A DNA stretch of 64,000 nucleotides from an uncultured Cellvibrio sp. (GTDB lineage: Bacteria > Pseudomonadota > Gammaproteobacteria > Pseudomonadales > Cellvibrionaceae), in assembly GCA_946480695.1 (NCBI GenBank), contig CAMLKG010000010.1, positions 1 through 64,000 of the forward strand, given 5' to 3'. Below are positions 26,523 through 35,855 of this stretch, piece after piece (within the stretch, counting starts at the first letter, position 1; each line of letters begins with the position of its first letter). Made by a program: the position numbers and the translations under genes. The notes beneath the pieces were generated by a model that had not been told where the DNA came from, did no database searches, and worked only from the letters and a program-made list of their open reading frames with translations.

Positions 26523-26951
26523 CTAGAAATTGATCTGCACCGAAAGCGCGCTACGTTTTGCCTCTCCGTGGTATACCGCCTCAATGTTATTGCCATCCGG
26601 GTCCAGCACAAAGGCCGCATAATATCCGGGATGGTATGCCCGCTCACCTGGCCTCCCATTGTCTGTTCCGCCATTAGCCAGGGCGGCATTATAAAACGCC
26701 TCCACCATGGCTCGGTCCTGTGCCTGGAATGCAAGATGATGACGCCCTGTTAACTTACCCTGCGCGGCATCGCTTTCTTTTGTTGACACAAATAATTCAT
26801 CTGCCCAGAAATAATCGTCACCCTGCCCGGCAATCGGAATATTCAATACGTCAAAGATAGCAGTATAGAATTTTTGCGAAGCGGATAAATCACGCACGAC
26901 AAGTTGGATATGATCAATCAATCGACCACGATGAAGCTCTTGTGTTTCCAT
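26523..26951 (-). CDS. VOC-family (glyoxalase/dioxygenase fold) protein
   Basis: A 142-residue single-domain protein with paired beta-alpha-beta-beta-beta modules of the vicinal-oxygen-chelate fold. Likely metal ligands are His14 in IDHIQLVVRDL, the HHLAF histidine pair and the Glu of NNIEAVYH. YAAFVLDPDGNNIE is a typical C-terminal motif. The substrate cannot be predicted; this branch is often annotated only as glyoxalase-like. It is convergent with fumC. Confidence 0.85.
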   Translation of the reverse strand: METQELHRGRLIDHIQLVVRDLSASQKFYTAIFDVLNIPIAGQGDDYFWADELFVSTKESDAAQGKLTGRHHLAFQAQDRAMVEAFYNAALANGGTDNGRPGERAYHPGYYAAFVLDPDGNNIEAVYHGEAKRSALSVQINF

Positions 26952-27237
26952 TGTATTCTCCTTCCAAACAATACCGGTTTAAAAATCTGAATAACAATTT
27001 GGCCAAATACTTATTTTCCTCGCAGGCATCGCGCAATGCTGAAATTCAGTTTTTTCATTTTTCAGGAATGCCTGGGTAACGCTAACCAAGCCTAAATATG
27101 GATGTTTTCGCTTTGACTGCCAAAAAGCTCTAATTGCTCAAATTTTTAAGATGGAGGAGTTAAAGATATAAAAATAATTACATATATACAAAATCGATAG
27201 AACAGTTATTCGCAAATCCTTTGCAATTTTCCACTCC

Positions 27238-30200
27238 TTATTTAACAAATTCCAAATCCATCAGTCGTACTTCCGCTGCTGATTTTCCCTCCGCCTTTAG
27301 CCGGATATATAACTCAGTGTAATCATTCACTTCCCGGGTTAACGGTACCGTTACGCGTGAATAATTTGAGAGTTTTTCCGGTGTCGCACTAAAGGAGCCG
27401 AGCATTTCACCATTGGCATCGGATTGATAGATTTCTATTTTCCATTCAATGTTTTCACGTAAAAAATAGGCACCCAATATTAAATTTTTAATACCGGTTA
27501 AATCATATTTGCCAAAATTAAAACCCACCCAATCATTACCTGCTTTAAGGTTAATTACATCTTGCTCGCGATATTTATCAATACTCACCAATTTACCCAA
27601 TGATCCGGGATTAATGGTGCTGGCAAAATCCAGGCGGGGTGGCGTCAGCGAAAATTCTTTTTCTGTTTGGATAGCCGCCACGCCGTTTACACTTTTGTCC
27701 GTAAAGTTCACATTGAATTTGTAACCTTCTCCAGTTGTTTTGTAGGGCTCATCGGGTTTACCCGTGCCTTTGCCGTGGCCCTTTAATTCAACCACACCGA
27801 CAAGCGGCAAGGATTTAGGGGCATTGTCTTCCGTTAAGGACAATACATAGGTAGCCAGGGCAGTGCGATCCGCTTCGCTCAAACCGGAAAACGCGGGCAT
27901 ATTCATCTCGCCCCACACACCGCTGCCGCCATTACCGATTTTATCCACCAAATATTTCAAGGCTTTTTTATCTTTTTGATATTTTTGGGCAACATCGCGA
28001 AATGCCGGGCCGACAACTTTTTCATTAAGTTTGTGGCATGCCAGGCAATTATTAGCATCAACCAATGCCTTGCCCTGCTCCACCAGGCTCACATTTTGGT
28101 GGCCAAGGTCTTTTTCGGACAGCGCCGGTTGATAGTCGAATTGAATAAACGGATTATTATTTTCCACTGCGGTAATCATGCCGTCTTCTTTATCTTCAAT
28201 TGCAATCTCATACGCAAAACTGCGCGTATCTGGCCAATAGAAACTTTTATTCGCCGCTGATTTCAGCCGGATAACAGGCGGCTCATTACCGATAACCAAT
28301 GTTTGTTGTGTAGTTGCCCTGGCTCCCTGCGTGTCCGCCAGGGACAAATTCAATTGGTAAGTCCCGGGCTGGATGATATCCAATGTAATTTCCGGGTCGC
28401 TACCCAAACGATTTTCCACACAACCGGCGGCCGCGCACCGCAGTGTCCATTCGTATTGGATTTTATCGCCATCCAGGTCTAGCGATTCTTTTGCGGACGC
28501 GCGAATTTCCGCCGGAATTCCGGCCTGGGTTTTATCGATTCGGATATGCGCAACCGGTGGGCGATTGCCGGCGCCTACATATTCAATTCGCGATAACCGT
28601 GCGTCCGGGTTGCCAGTAAACCAGGACATGCCATATTCAAGCACGTATAGCGTGCCGTCCGGTGCGAAACGGGCATCAATAGGCAAGGCATAACTAATTT
28701 GCGGCGCAAAGGGTTCAATTTTTCGGACTCGCCCTTGCTCATCAAAACTTACCGCTTTAACCCAGGTGCGCATGAAATCCAGGATAAATAATTTATTGTT
28801 GTAGTAAGCGGGATAGCGATTGATCGACTCTGGATATTCGTCCGCATGGTACACATCTGCCACAATAGCGGTGCGCCCCCCGGTGCCCATTTCGGGAAAT
28901 TCCCCGGAAATTCCATAGGGGTAAGCAATGAAGGCCGGCTGCGCGGGGGGTAATGTTTTCGCACCGGTATTATTCGGGGAAATATTTAGCGGTGCAGCGG
29001 GATTCACCCAGTCACCGGCTTTCTTATTTTCATAATCATAGAATTTGTACGGATGATTTTTACCGATCACCAAAGGCCAGCCAAAATTACCCGCCGCAGT
29101 GACGCGATTGATTTCATCATATCCCTGCGAGCCTTTTTCATCTGAGTCTTTGCTCGCATCGGGGCCAACATCACCGTAAAACAAATGATTGGTTTTCTTA
29201 TCAAAGGTTATGCTGTAGGGATTGCGCGCGCCCATTACGTAAATTTCGAGGCGACCTTGCGCCGGATCAGTAAATAAATTTCCAGCCGGAATTTCGTAAC
29301 CACCCTCCGCTTTAGGAGTTATCCGTAACACCTTGCCGCGCAAGTCCATAGTGTTTCCCGCACCACGCAACGCATCATTTTTTTTCATACCCGCACGGAA
29401 ATCGACCGGCGCATAGCCATCCTGGTCGTGGGGATTGGTGTTATCTCCCGTAGAGAAAAATAATTCCCCGTTGCTACCGAACTGCAAATCACCGCCGGTA
29501 TGGCAACAATTATTATCAATGGGATATTCCAGCAATATTTGTTCAGAGGCCGCATCCACTTGCTGGTTGCTCCATTTAAACCGCGCAAGGCGCTGGCTTA
29601 ATTGTTTCTTTCCTCCAGTTTCATTTGCGACAGTATATGCCGCGTAAATCCATGGGTTGTTCGCAAAATCCGGATCTATTGCAACCCCGACTAGTCCCAG
29701 CTCCATAAACTTGTCGTAACCCACCTTGAGCGTACCAGCTTCAACCAAGGCTCCGGTTTTATAATCAACTCGCTGGAAACGACCGGGACGCAACGCAATC
29801 AATGCGTCACCGTTAGGAAAAAATGCCAGCTTTACCGGTTCATCCAGTTTTTCAACAAGTGTTTTTTTGATGAAACGGTTATCTTCCGGACGCACTTTGC
29901 TGTAGTCCAATTGCGGTTGGGCACCGTTGCGATGGTTCAGGCCAACCACGTATTCCAGCCCACCGGTTAAATGCTGCAAAAATTCCGGGTTGGAAAATGT
30001 TTCATCCGCGTGACCAAGCCCGGTGTAAAACGCCCTGCCGCCATCGTATTCGTGATACCAGGAAATCGGATGATCGTGATTGTGTTCCCCGCCCTGGTAG
30101 GTAGTTTCATCCACTTTAGCAATTACATGGATAAACTCGTAAAAATCGCGAAAGTTGTACCACTCATCCGCTAATGAAAAGGAATCCGGTAATGTCGCGG

Positions 30201-30783
30201 TTGATGGATGATTTTTATCGGTAACCAATACCTTGGCGGCTTGCACATTGCTGGGTTCATTGGGATGGTTTTTAAATACTGCGCCCACCAAATTGCGATA
30301 CCAAAACCAATCACCCTGCCATTCGGTATCCGTCGCGGAGTGGATGCCCACGAAACCACCACCGGCCTGGATAAACCGCTCCATGGCCAATTGCTGGGTT
30401 TCATCCAGTACATCACCAGTGGTATTTAAAAAAATCACGGCATTAAAATGGCGCAGGTTTTCATCGGAAAATTGCGTGGCATCTTCGGTGGCAACCAGGT
30501 TGAATTGGCGCTCGCTCGCCAGTTTTTGCAAAGCGATCAACCCGGCGGGAATTGATTCATGACGAAACCCGGACGTTTTACTAAATACCAGGACATGCGC
30601 GCCAATCAGGCTTGGCGGGTTCTTTGCCAGGGTAGATGTTTTCGCTTGGGTCCCTTTCCCTGGAGGTGTTTTTTGATCACAGGCCGCAAGCACAAATACC
30701 GAGATCAAACAGGTAATTAAAACTGTGGCGCGCTGCAAGAAGAAGGACCGAGGCACACGAAAAGGAGCCGTACACGGGAACAT
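27238..30783 (-). CDS. Giant lipoprotein: ThuA + PQQ-type sugar dehydrogenase + PKD + cytochrome c + CBM-like
   Basis: A predicted surface lipoprotein of 1181 residues from ATG 30783 (AGGGG upstream). The lipobox is FVLAAC with Cys35. Domains in order: ThuA-like (about 60-285, GGGFVGIHSATDTEWQ), glucose/sorbosone dehydrogenase-type propeller (about 300-735, HTGGDLQFG and MGARNPYSI), PKD-like (about 740-835), and a class I cytochrome c (about 895-985) with heme motif CLACH at 913-917 and a candidate axial Met at 962 (NMPAF). A C-terminal carbohydrate-binding-like beta domain (about 1010-1180) follows. The likely job is to oxidise a sugar and pass electrons through its own heme; the substrate is unknown. 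Such fusions are better known from Bacteroidetes and Planctomycetes. Confidence 0.85.
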   Translation of the reverse strand: MFPCTAPFRVPRSFFLQRATVLITCLISVFVLAACDQKTPPGKGTQAKTSTLAKNPPSLIGAHVLVFSKTSGFRHESIPAGLIALQKLASERQFNLVATEDATQFSDENLRHFNAVIFLNTTGDVLDETQQLAMERFIQAGGGFVGIHSATDTEWQGDWFWYRNLVGAVFKNHPNEPSNVQAAKVLVTDKNHPSTATLPDSFSLADEWYNFRDFYEFIHVIAKVDETTYQGGEHNHDHPISWYHEYDGGRAFYTGLGHADETFSNPEFLQHLTGGLEYVVGLNHRNGAQPQLDYSKVRPEDNRFIKKTLVEKLDEPVKLAFFPNGDALIALRPGRFQRVDYKTGALVEAGTLKVGYDKFMELGLVGVAIDPDFANNPWIYAAYTVANETGGKKQLSQRLARFKWSNQQVDAASEQILLEYPIDNNCCHTGGDLQFGSNGELFFSTGDNTNPHDQDGYAPVDFRAGMKKNDALRGAGNTMDLRGKVLRITPKAEGGYEIPAGNLFTDPAQGRLEIYVMGARNPYSITFDKKTNHLFYGDVGPDASKDSDEKGSQGYDEINRVTAAGNFGWPLVIGKNHPYKFYDYENKKAGDWVNPAAPLNISPNNTGAKTLPPAQPAFIAYPYGISGEFPEMGTGGRTAIVADVYHADEYPESINRYPAYYNNKLFILDFMRTWVKAVSFDEQGRVRKIEPFAPQISYALPIDARFAPDGTLYVLEYGMSWFTGNPDARLSRIEYVGAGNRPPVAHIRIDKTQAGIPAEIRASAKESLDLDGDKIQYEWTLRCAAAGCVENRLGSDPEITLDIIQPGTYQLNLSLADTQGARATTQQTLVIGNEPPVIRLKSAANKSFYWPDTRSFAYEIAIEDKEDGMITAVENNNPFIQFDYQPALSEKDLGHQNVSLVEQGKALVDANNCLACHKLNEKVVGPAFRDVAQKYQKDKKALKYLVDKIGNGGSGVWGEMNMPAFSGLSEADRTALATYVLSLTEDNAPKSLPLVGVVELKGHGKGTGKPDEPYKTTGEGYKFNVNFTDKSVNGVAAIQTEKEFSLTPPRLDFASTINPGSLGKLVSIDKYREQDVINLKAGNDWVGFNFGKYDLTGIKNLILGAYFLRENIEWKIEIYQSDANGEMLGSFSATPEKLSNYSRVTVPLTREVNDYTELYIRLKAEGKSAAEVRLMDLEFVK

Positions 30784-30855
30784 AAATAAACCCCTTATTT
30801 TTTTGATTGTGATGTATTGAATTGAGTCTAGTAAAAAAAGGAAATTCCGTCGGTG

Positions 30856-30891
30856 CAAATAAAAATGCCGCTGAGTGTATCAGCGGCATTC
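30856..30891 (-). terminator. Terminator of the hybrid kinase gene
   Basis: An 11-bp perfect stem AATGCCGCTGA / TCAGCGGCATT with a five-base loop. On the minus strand it is followed by TTTTATTT. It separates the hybrid kinase from the ThuA lipoprotein gene. Confidence 0.8.
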
Positions 30892-30969
30892 TGTGCAAAC
30901 CCGCAGGTTTACCCTGCTAAACGCTTCTTTTCTATCCCGATCTATTTAATTGGCATGATGAAGCTAATC

Positions 30970-33168
30970 CTATGGGGATACCTTTTCCAGCCAGCGCTGC
31001 AAACGATTTTCCAAATCATCGTAACGGATCGGCTTGGCAATATAATCATCCATTCCCGCTGCGTAATATTCTTCCTGGTCTCCTTCAGATTGGGCCGAAG
31101 CAGTTACTGCGACTATGGGTAAATGGCGCGAGCTGTGGGTGTTACGTTCATATTGGCGAATTTTTTGGGTTGCCAGGAGGCTGTCTTCCTCCTTCATGTC
31201 GTAATCCATCAATACCAGGTCAAAGCGTTCTTTCTCGACAATTTCCACCGCTTCCAAACCATCGTAAGCAATTTGCACGTAGCAACCGAGCTTTTTCAAC
31301 ATGGCACTAATAACCATCTGGTCTACACGGTGATCTTCCACCAGCAAAACGCGAGGTATTACCGCAGGGGTATTCGCATCCCTGTCCGGCACCTTGCGCT
31401 CGTCCTCATTGCTTAAATTCAATAATTTTTGTACCGCGACATCGTGCAAGCGCCTGCGCATGATTGGCTTTTCAATCACTGCAACCTGTGGATAGCTGCG
31501 CAAATGCAATTTCATTTCCGGAATATCGCTTTGCAGAATGCTCATCGCGATAATTTGTTTAACAGGGGCGATTTCAGGGTGTGCAACAATTTCGCGGGAC
31601 AGTGCCAAACCATTCATATTGTTCAGTTTGGTAAAAATTAACACCAAATCAAACGGCGTGCCTGCATTCGCTTGCTCGATAAGGCGAAGGATAGCTTGTT
31701 CCTGCCCGGTCACAATGGCTGTGCTCATGCCCCAGGCATTAATTTCATCCGCCAGCGCATTCGCATTACTATCCGGTAAATCGACCAGCAGCGCACGTTT
31801 GCCGCGCAATTTTTGCTCGGAACCGAAACGACGCTCTTCATGTGACACCACCTGTAAGGCAACATTGATAAAAATGCGATTGCCGCGGTTTTTATTTTCA
31901 CGCAAGTGAATACTGCCGCCCATACATTCCGCCAGCCCTTTGCAAATTGCCAGGCCTATTCCGGTATGGTTACTTTCGTGTGCTTCAGGATCATTTTCTC
32001 CCGCCACATTTTTTTCACTGTCGCTGATGATAACTTGCAACTCACCGAAATCATCTTGCTCCTGGTGAAAACGCGCCTCGATAAACACGTGCTCAATGCG
32101 GCTCGCTTTCAGGGTGTGGTTTAATAAGGTGGCTAATATTTGATTTAAACGCGCTACGTCCCCTTTAACCCGCAATGGCATATTGGGATCAAACATATAA
32201 TAAAGTTCGATTCCTTGCTGATGGGCATCCAGCGTAAAATCTTGCACCAGTTTTTCCAGGATGCGCCGCAAATCAAATTCAACGTCGTCCAGCACCAGTG
32301 TCCGGGTCGTGATCTTGGAAAAGTCCACCACATTGTTAACCAGGTCAATCTGGCGTCCGGCAGCTTTATTGGCGGTACTCAATAATTCACGGTGATGTTC
32401 AGAAAGCTGGCTATCGTCGATTAATGACAAGGTGCTCATTACATCGCTAATGGATGAACGGATTTCCTGGCCCAGGTTAATCAGGAATTCATTTTTTAAT
32501 TCCATCTGCGCTTGGGACGTGCGCTTTTCGTTTTCCAAACCCTGGGCCCTTTCACGCAGGGCGTGATGGGCCTCCAGACGTTCCCAATAGGCCAATGATG
32601 TAACCTTACCCTGGTGTGACAGCATTATGTAGAACATCAACATAATACTGCCGTATAAAACGCCTTCCGCATTGCCGAGAAAAATAGCGGTGACCGCAGC
32701 AGGTATCTGGCCGATAGCAAGGTATAACCGCAAGAAATGCTGGTAGGGTGCGAATACATTCGCAACGCTGGAATAAAATACCACCGAATAGAGCCACATT
32801 ATCAATGTTTCATCGCGCATTCCCTGCACCCAGGTAAGCGTAACAAGAATGACGCTCCACCAGGCCGCCCCCAGGCATGAAGCAAAAAAGTATTGGTTAC
32901 GCCAGCGCGACGGTGCGCGAGCATACAGCGTGTCGAAGCGAAATAAATAGTAGCTGCGCACCAAGGTCACCAGCAACAGACCGGTAACCAGCACAATCGC
33001 CGTGTTGTGTTCCTTTTTTTCGAAATCGCCAAAGGCGAGACAGAGTACAAAAACAATAAAATTCAGGATTAATCCGCGACGGCTGTATTTGGCGACACGC
33101 GCATCAGTTTCACGCATAATCGCGCGATCTTTCTGCACCTTGCTGGCGGGAACAAAAAAATGAAACAT
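30970..33168 (-). CDS. Degenerate hybrid histidine kinase with two receiver domains
   Basis: A 732-residue membrane protein with about six N-terminal helices (33-185), a dimerisation segment, an HATPase-like domain and two receivers. The H-box reads FLINLGQEIRSS: Gln234 stands where the phosphoacceptor His is expected (compare SHEIRTP). The N-box (TLLNHTLKAS) and the first glycine box (ISDSEKNVAG) are also eroded, while HTGIGLAI remains. The first receiver (about 456-580) has lost its phosphorylation Asp (VLIFTKLNNMNG). The second (about 606-728) is intact with Glu611-Asp612, Asp655, Thr689 and Lys712. It probably cannot autophosphorylate and instead receives phosphate or acts as a scaffold. 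Confidence 0.85.
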   Translation of the reverse strand: MFHFFVPASKVQKDRAIMRETDARVAKYSRRGLILNFIVFVLCLAFGDFEKKEHNTAIVLVTGLLLVTLVRSYYLFRFDTLYARAPSRWRNQYFFASCLGAAWWSVILVTLTWVQGMRDETLIMWLYSVVFYSSVANVFAPYQHFLRLYLAIGQIPAAVTAIFLGNAEGVLYGSIMLMFYIMLSHQGKVTSLAYWERLEAHHALRERAQGLENEKRTSQAQMELKNEFLINLGQEIRSSISDVMSTLSLIDDSQLSEHHRELLSTANKAAGRQIDLVNNVVDFSKITTRTLVLDDVEFDLRRILEKLVQDFTLDAHQQGIELYYMFDPNMPLRVKGDVARLNQILATLLNHTLKASRIEHVFIEARFHQEQDDFGELQVIISDSEKNVAGENDPEAHESNHTGIGLAICKGLAECMGGSIHLRENKNRGNRIFINVALQVVSHEERRFGSEQKLRGKRALLVDLPDSNANALADEINAWGMSTAIVTGQEQAILRLIEQANAGTPFDLVLIFTKLNNMNGLALSREIVAHPEIAPVKQIIAMSILQSDIPEMKLHLRSYPQVAVIEKPIMRRRLHDVAVQKLLNLSNEDERKVPDRDANTPAVIPRVLLVEDHRVDQMVISAMLKKLGCYVQIAYDGLEAVEIVEKERFDLVLMDYDMKEEDSLLATQKIRQYERNTHSSRHLPIVAVTASAQSEGDQEEYYAAGMDDYIAKPIRYDDLENRLQRWLEKVSP

Positions 33169-33216
33169 AGTTTACTCGGCAAAGTTGTCCATTAATTGGC
33201 GAAATGAGCCGGGGCT

Positions 33217-33414
33217 TTACCCCAGCATGTGAACTACGACTTCCTTGATGACAAACACCATAATCGCGAACCCCAGCACACCGAAGAGTACAAATGTTCC
33301 GAATTTGCCCGCGTTGGACTTTTTAGCCAAGTCCCACACGATAAAAAACATAAAAATAATTAAACCACCGCCGCATACATACATCGCCAGGGTTTCAAAT
33401 TGTTCCAAAGTCAT
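33217..33414 (-). CDS. DUF2788 small membrane protein
   Basis: A 65-residue protein with two membrane helices (about 12-27 and 38-57). It starts MTLEQFETLAMY and contains FIVWDLAKKSNAGKFGTFVLF, which I recognise as the DUF2788 family of small inner-membrane proteins of unknown function. The longer frame upstream is not family-like; ATG 33423 is an alternative start three codons earlier. It lies just upstream of the hybrid kinase on the same strand (48-base gap) and may be co-transcribed. Confidence 0.8.
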   Translation of the reverse strand: MTLEQFETLAMYVCGGGLIIFMFFIVWDLAKKSNAGKFGTFVLFGVLGFAIMVFVIKEVVVHMLG

Positions 33415-33825
33415 TATCAGCATCGCCTGAATATAGTTAGGCCTGCAACCGGAGCCGCGCCGGAGCAAGCGGGAAAGCCTGCCGCCATTGTAACGAAAAG
33501 GCGAATTCAAGTTTAGCGTTAATCCCGGATTCCATTGGTTAATGGGTAAATCCTATCGAAAGGGATAAAGAACCACCCGGTGACATGTGACCGTTATTTA
33601 TCCAATTCCAACAGCCCTATTGTTCCCCCTGGTATTGATAGCGCGGGCGTCCAGCGCCAGATAACCCTTATCCGGTATGCCTCCACACAGGCACGGATAT
33701 TAACCGACGCGGTTATAGCCAGCCATGGCAGTGAGCCACAACTGGACGCATTCGCACGGTTCGCGCACAATCTGCACCCGTTCATGGTCTATCCACTTGC
33801 CCCAACGTTATCGGACATCGATTTT
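33415..33825. other. Intergenic region between DUF2788 and the coiled-coil lipoprotein
   Basis: No gene is supported. A frame in phase with the downstream lipoprotein is open from 33580, but it shows no signal peptide or domain before ATG 33826. No clear promoter or terminator was found. Confidence 0.5.
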
Positions 33826-34545
33826 ATGCGAATTTCCAAAATTACCACTATTGCGTTTATCTGTTTATTACTGTCGGCTTGTGTGTCGTCCATGTTGATC
33901 GGCAACAAGCTCCAAAACAAACTGATGTGGTCATTTTTAAAACCACTGGTAGGCTTTGACCCCAATGAAGTCAATCTATTTGAAGCTCCTATTATTAAAG
34001 ACCGTATGACAGCGCTGCTGGGTGATAAATACGAACCCACGATGAAGCTCCTGCGTACCGCCCAGGAGATCCAGCAAGAGGGAGCGTTATTTTACGTTGC
34101 CTCACGCTTCGCGCCTGCTCAAGTCCAGGCAATTACCGACAAGGCAGGCATGGTATGGAACGCCGACACCAACCAGATGGCCGTTATGGTGATTAAGGAT
34201 GGGGTACCGGAAATTTTCTCGGAGCAAATTGAGGGCGCGAAGGAAAAAATAACACCGGTACTTCCCAAAGAATTACAAACAGCCTATGACAAGGCCCAAG
34301 CCGTGAAAGAAATCCTGGACGAAAAGCAAAAAGCCCTGGAAAAAGCGCAAGACATCATGGAGAACCCGATTGAAGCCACCACGGAAGCGGTCAGAAAGAA
34401 AGTAGATTCCAGTATCCAGGAGCAGAAAGACGCCGTTCAACAACAGGTGGATGAAAAAATTCAGGAAGCGACCCCGCTTATTGACCAGGACCAGCTAGAC
34501 CTGGAAGAAGCCCTGAAAAAAGAAGCAGAAGGCGTGGAAAATTAA
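33826..34545 (+). CDS. Hypothetical lipoprotein with a long C-terminal coiled coil
   Basis: A 239-residue envelope protein of unknown function. From ATG 33826 the N-terminus MRISKITTIAFICLLLSAC is a classical signal peptide with lipobox LLSAC (Cys19). A central globular part (about 30-150, with MAVMVIKDGVPEIFSEQ) is followed by a charged Lys/Glu/Gln-rich helix (about 150-235). The frame extends upstream to 33580, but then the lipobox would be buried at residue 101, so I reject the longer start. The next gene, TSUP, begins 93 bases downstream. The coiled coil suggests a periplasmic spacer or assembly role. Confidence 0.72.
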   Translation: MRISKITTIAFICLLLSACVSSMLIGNKLQNKLMWSFLKPLVGFDPNEVNLFEAPIIKDRMTALLGDKYEPTMKLLRTAQEIQQEGALFYVASRFAPAQVQAITDKAGMVWNADTNQMAVMVIKDGVPEIFSEQIEGAKEKITPVLPKELQTAYDKAQAVKEILDEKQKALEKAQDIMENPIEATTEAVRKKVDSSIQEQKDAVQQQVDEKIQEATPLIDQDQLDLEEALKKEAEGVEN

Positions 34546-34638
34546 TTTGATACCGGGCCTTGCCGGTTCACAAGTAGCGGACTGGCAGGTTCAACATCGC
34601 TTTTATAACAACACATAGGACGACACGCAGGAGGCCCT

Positions 34639-35397
34639 TTGGAATTCGCACTGGAAACATTGGTGTTTTTATTTTTTGCAGCTGCCATTGCGGGTTTCAT
34701 GGATACGCTGGCAGGCGGCGGGGGCTTGATTACAATTCCGGCGTTAGTTGTCTCGGGGGTACCGCCCCTGGCTGCCCTGGGCACGAATAAGTTGCAAAGC
34801 TCCTTTGGATCAGGTACCGCCAGTGTTTTATTATTCATGCGTAAAAAAATTTCCTGGGCAGAAATAAAACCGCTCATGCTCATGGCATTTGTCGGCTCCA
34901 TTATTGGCAGTGTACTGGTGCAATTTATCAACACCCAAGCGCTGGGCTTTATTATTCCATTGGTACTGCTTTTTATTGCTGTTTATTTTATTGCCGCGCC
35001 TTACCTGAAATTTGAAACAGATAAACCCCGCCTCAGTAAAAAAACCTATAAAAATATCGTGATTCCCGGCATAGGTGTCTATGACGGTATGTTTGGTCCA
35101 GGTACAGGGTCTTTTTTAGCTGTCGCCGGAGTAAGTTTGCAGGCATTGGAATTGATTAAGGCAACCGCCACCGCCAGGCCCCTGAATTTTGCAACCAATA
35201 TCGCTTCCTTATTGGTTTTTATTATGGCTGGCCAGGTGATTTGGCTCGCAGGGCTAGCCATGATACTTGGCCAGGTATTGGGCGCCTGGTTGGGGTCGCA
35301 TTATTTATTCCAGGTAAATCCGAAAGTCTTGAGGATACTGATTGTTACAATGTGTTTAATCATGCTCGGGCAATATGGGTTCAAGCAATTTCTTTAA
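34639..35397 (+). CDS. TSUP-family permease (TauE/SafE)
   Basis: A 252-residue inner-membrane protein with about eight helices. It belongs to the sulfite/sulfoacetate exporter-like TauE/SafE family, which moves sulfur-containing or organic anions. Both internal-repeat motifs are present: AGFMDTLAGGGGLITIPALV with LGTNKLQSSFGSGTA, and YDGMFGPGTGSFL with NFATNIASL. The start is TTG 34639, supported by AGGAGG at 34629-34634. The substrate is unknown. A frameshifted lipoprotein gene begins 27 bases downstream. Confidence 0.9.
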   Translation: MEFALETLVFLFFAAAIAGFMDTLAGGGGLITIPALVVSGVPPLAALGTNKLQSSFGSGTASVLLFMRKKISWAEIKPLMLMAFVGSIIGSVLVQFINTQALGFIIPLVLLFIAVYFIAAPYLKFETDKPRLSKKTYKNIVIPGIGVYDGMFGPGTGSFLAVAGVSLQALELIKATATARPLNFATNIASLLVFIMAGQVIWLAGLAMILGQVLGAWLGSHYLFQVNPKVLRILIVTMCLIMLGQYGFKQFL

Positions 35398-35424
35398 AGC
35401 TCATCATTTTCCCGGGACCAGCCA

Positions 35425-35855
35425 ATGGACATCAGGTATACATTCTTTCGTTTAACCCTCCTCTTTTTTTAAGTACCTCGCTTTGCGCATGTGTCGTTGT
35501 GCCCAAAAAGGTGGCCAGCTATGACGAGAAATGTAAGCTAGCGGTACAAAAAATGGGGCTCGATATAGCCGCTATGGAAAGCGACGACAAATGGGTTTGC
35601 ACACAGAACGATTGCGCATGGGATATTTCCCGGGATATTGCGCAAGCAACATTTACCGTCGCAACCAGCGCCGTTATTGCTAGCTCGATAGCACTGGCGG
35701 GAAACACCATGTATTGGCTTGAACGCAATGGTGAATGCCCTAACGAAAAAACGCAACAACACCAGCCACCACATAAGCGCTCGCCAACAGAGCAACAACA
35801 GGAAAAAAACGGCATATACACAATCGAAGAAGAAATCGTAACCGCTAAATCCTGA
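35425..35855 (+). pseudogene. Frameshifted small lipoprotein gene
   Basis: ATG 35425 reads MDIRYTFFRLTLLFF and stops at TAA directly after a run of seven T (35464-35470). One base off frame, the reading continues LSTSLCACVVVPKK to TGA at 35853-35855. Joined, this makes a perfect lipoprotein signal peptide with lipobox LCAC and about 125 further residues. Those include four more Cys, a hydrophobic stretch (VATSAVIASSIALAG) and a polar tail. Eight T would restore the frame, so this may be a mutation, a phase-variable tract, slippage or a sequence error. The end overlaps the convergent methyltransferase gene by 11 bases. Confidence 0.65.

Noticed and set aside
35241..35424. Start of the frame that contains the downstream lipoprotein part, inside the TSUP gene
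   Set aside because: It overlaps a well-supported gene in another frame and buries the lipobox far from the N-terminus.
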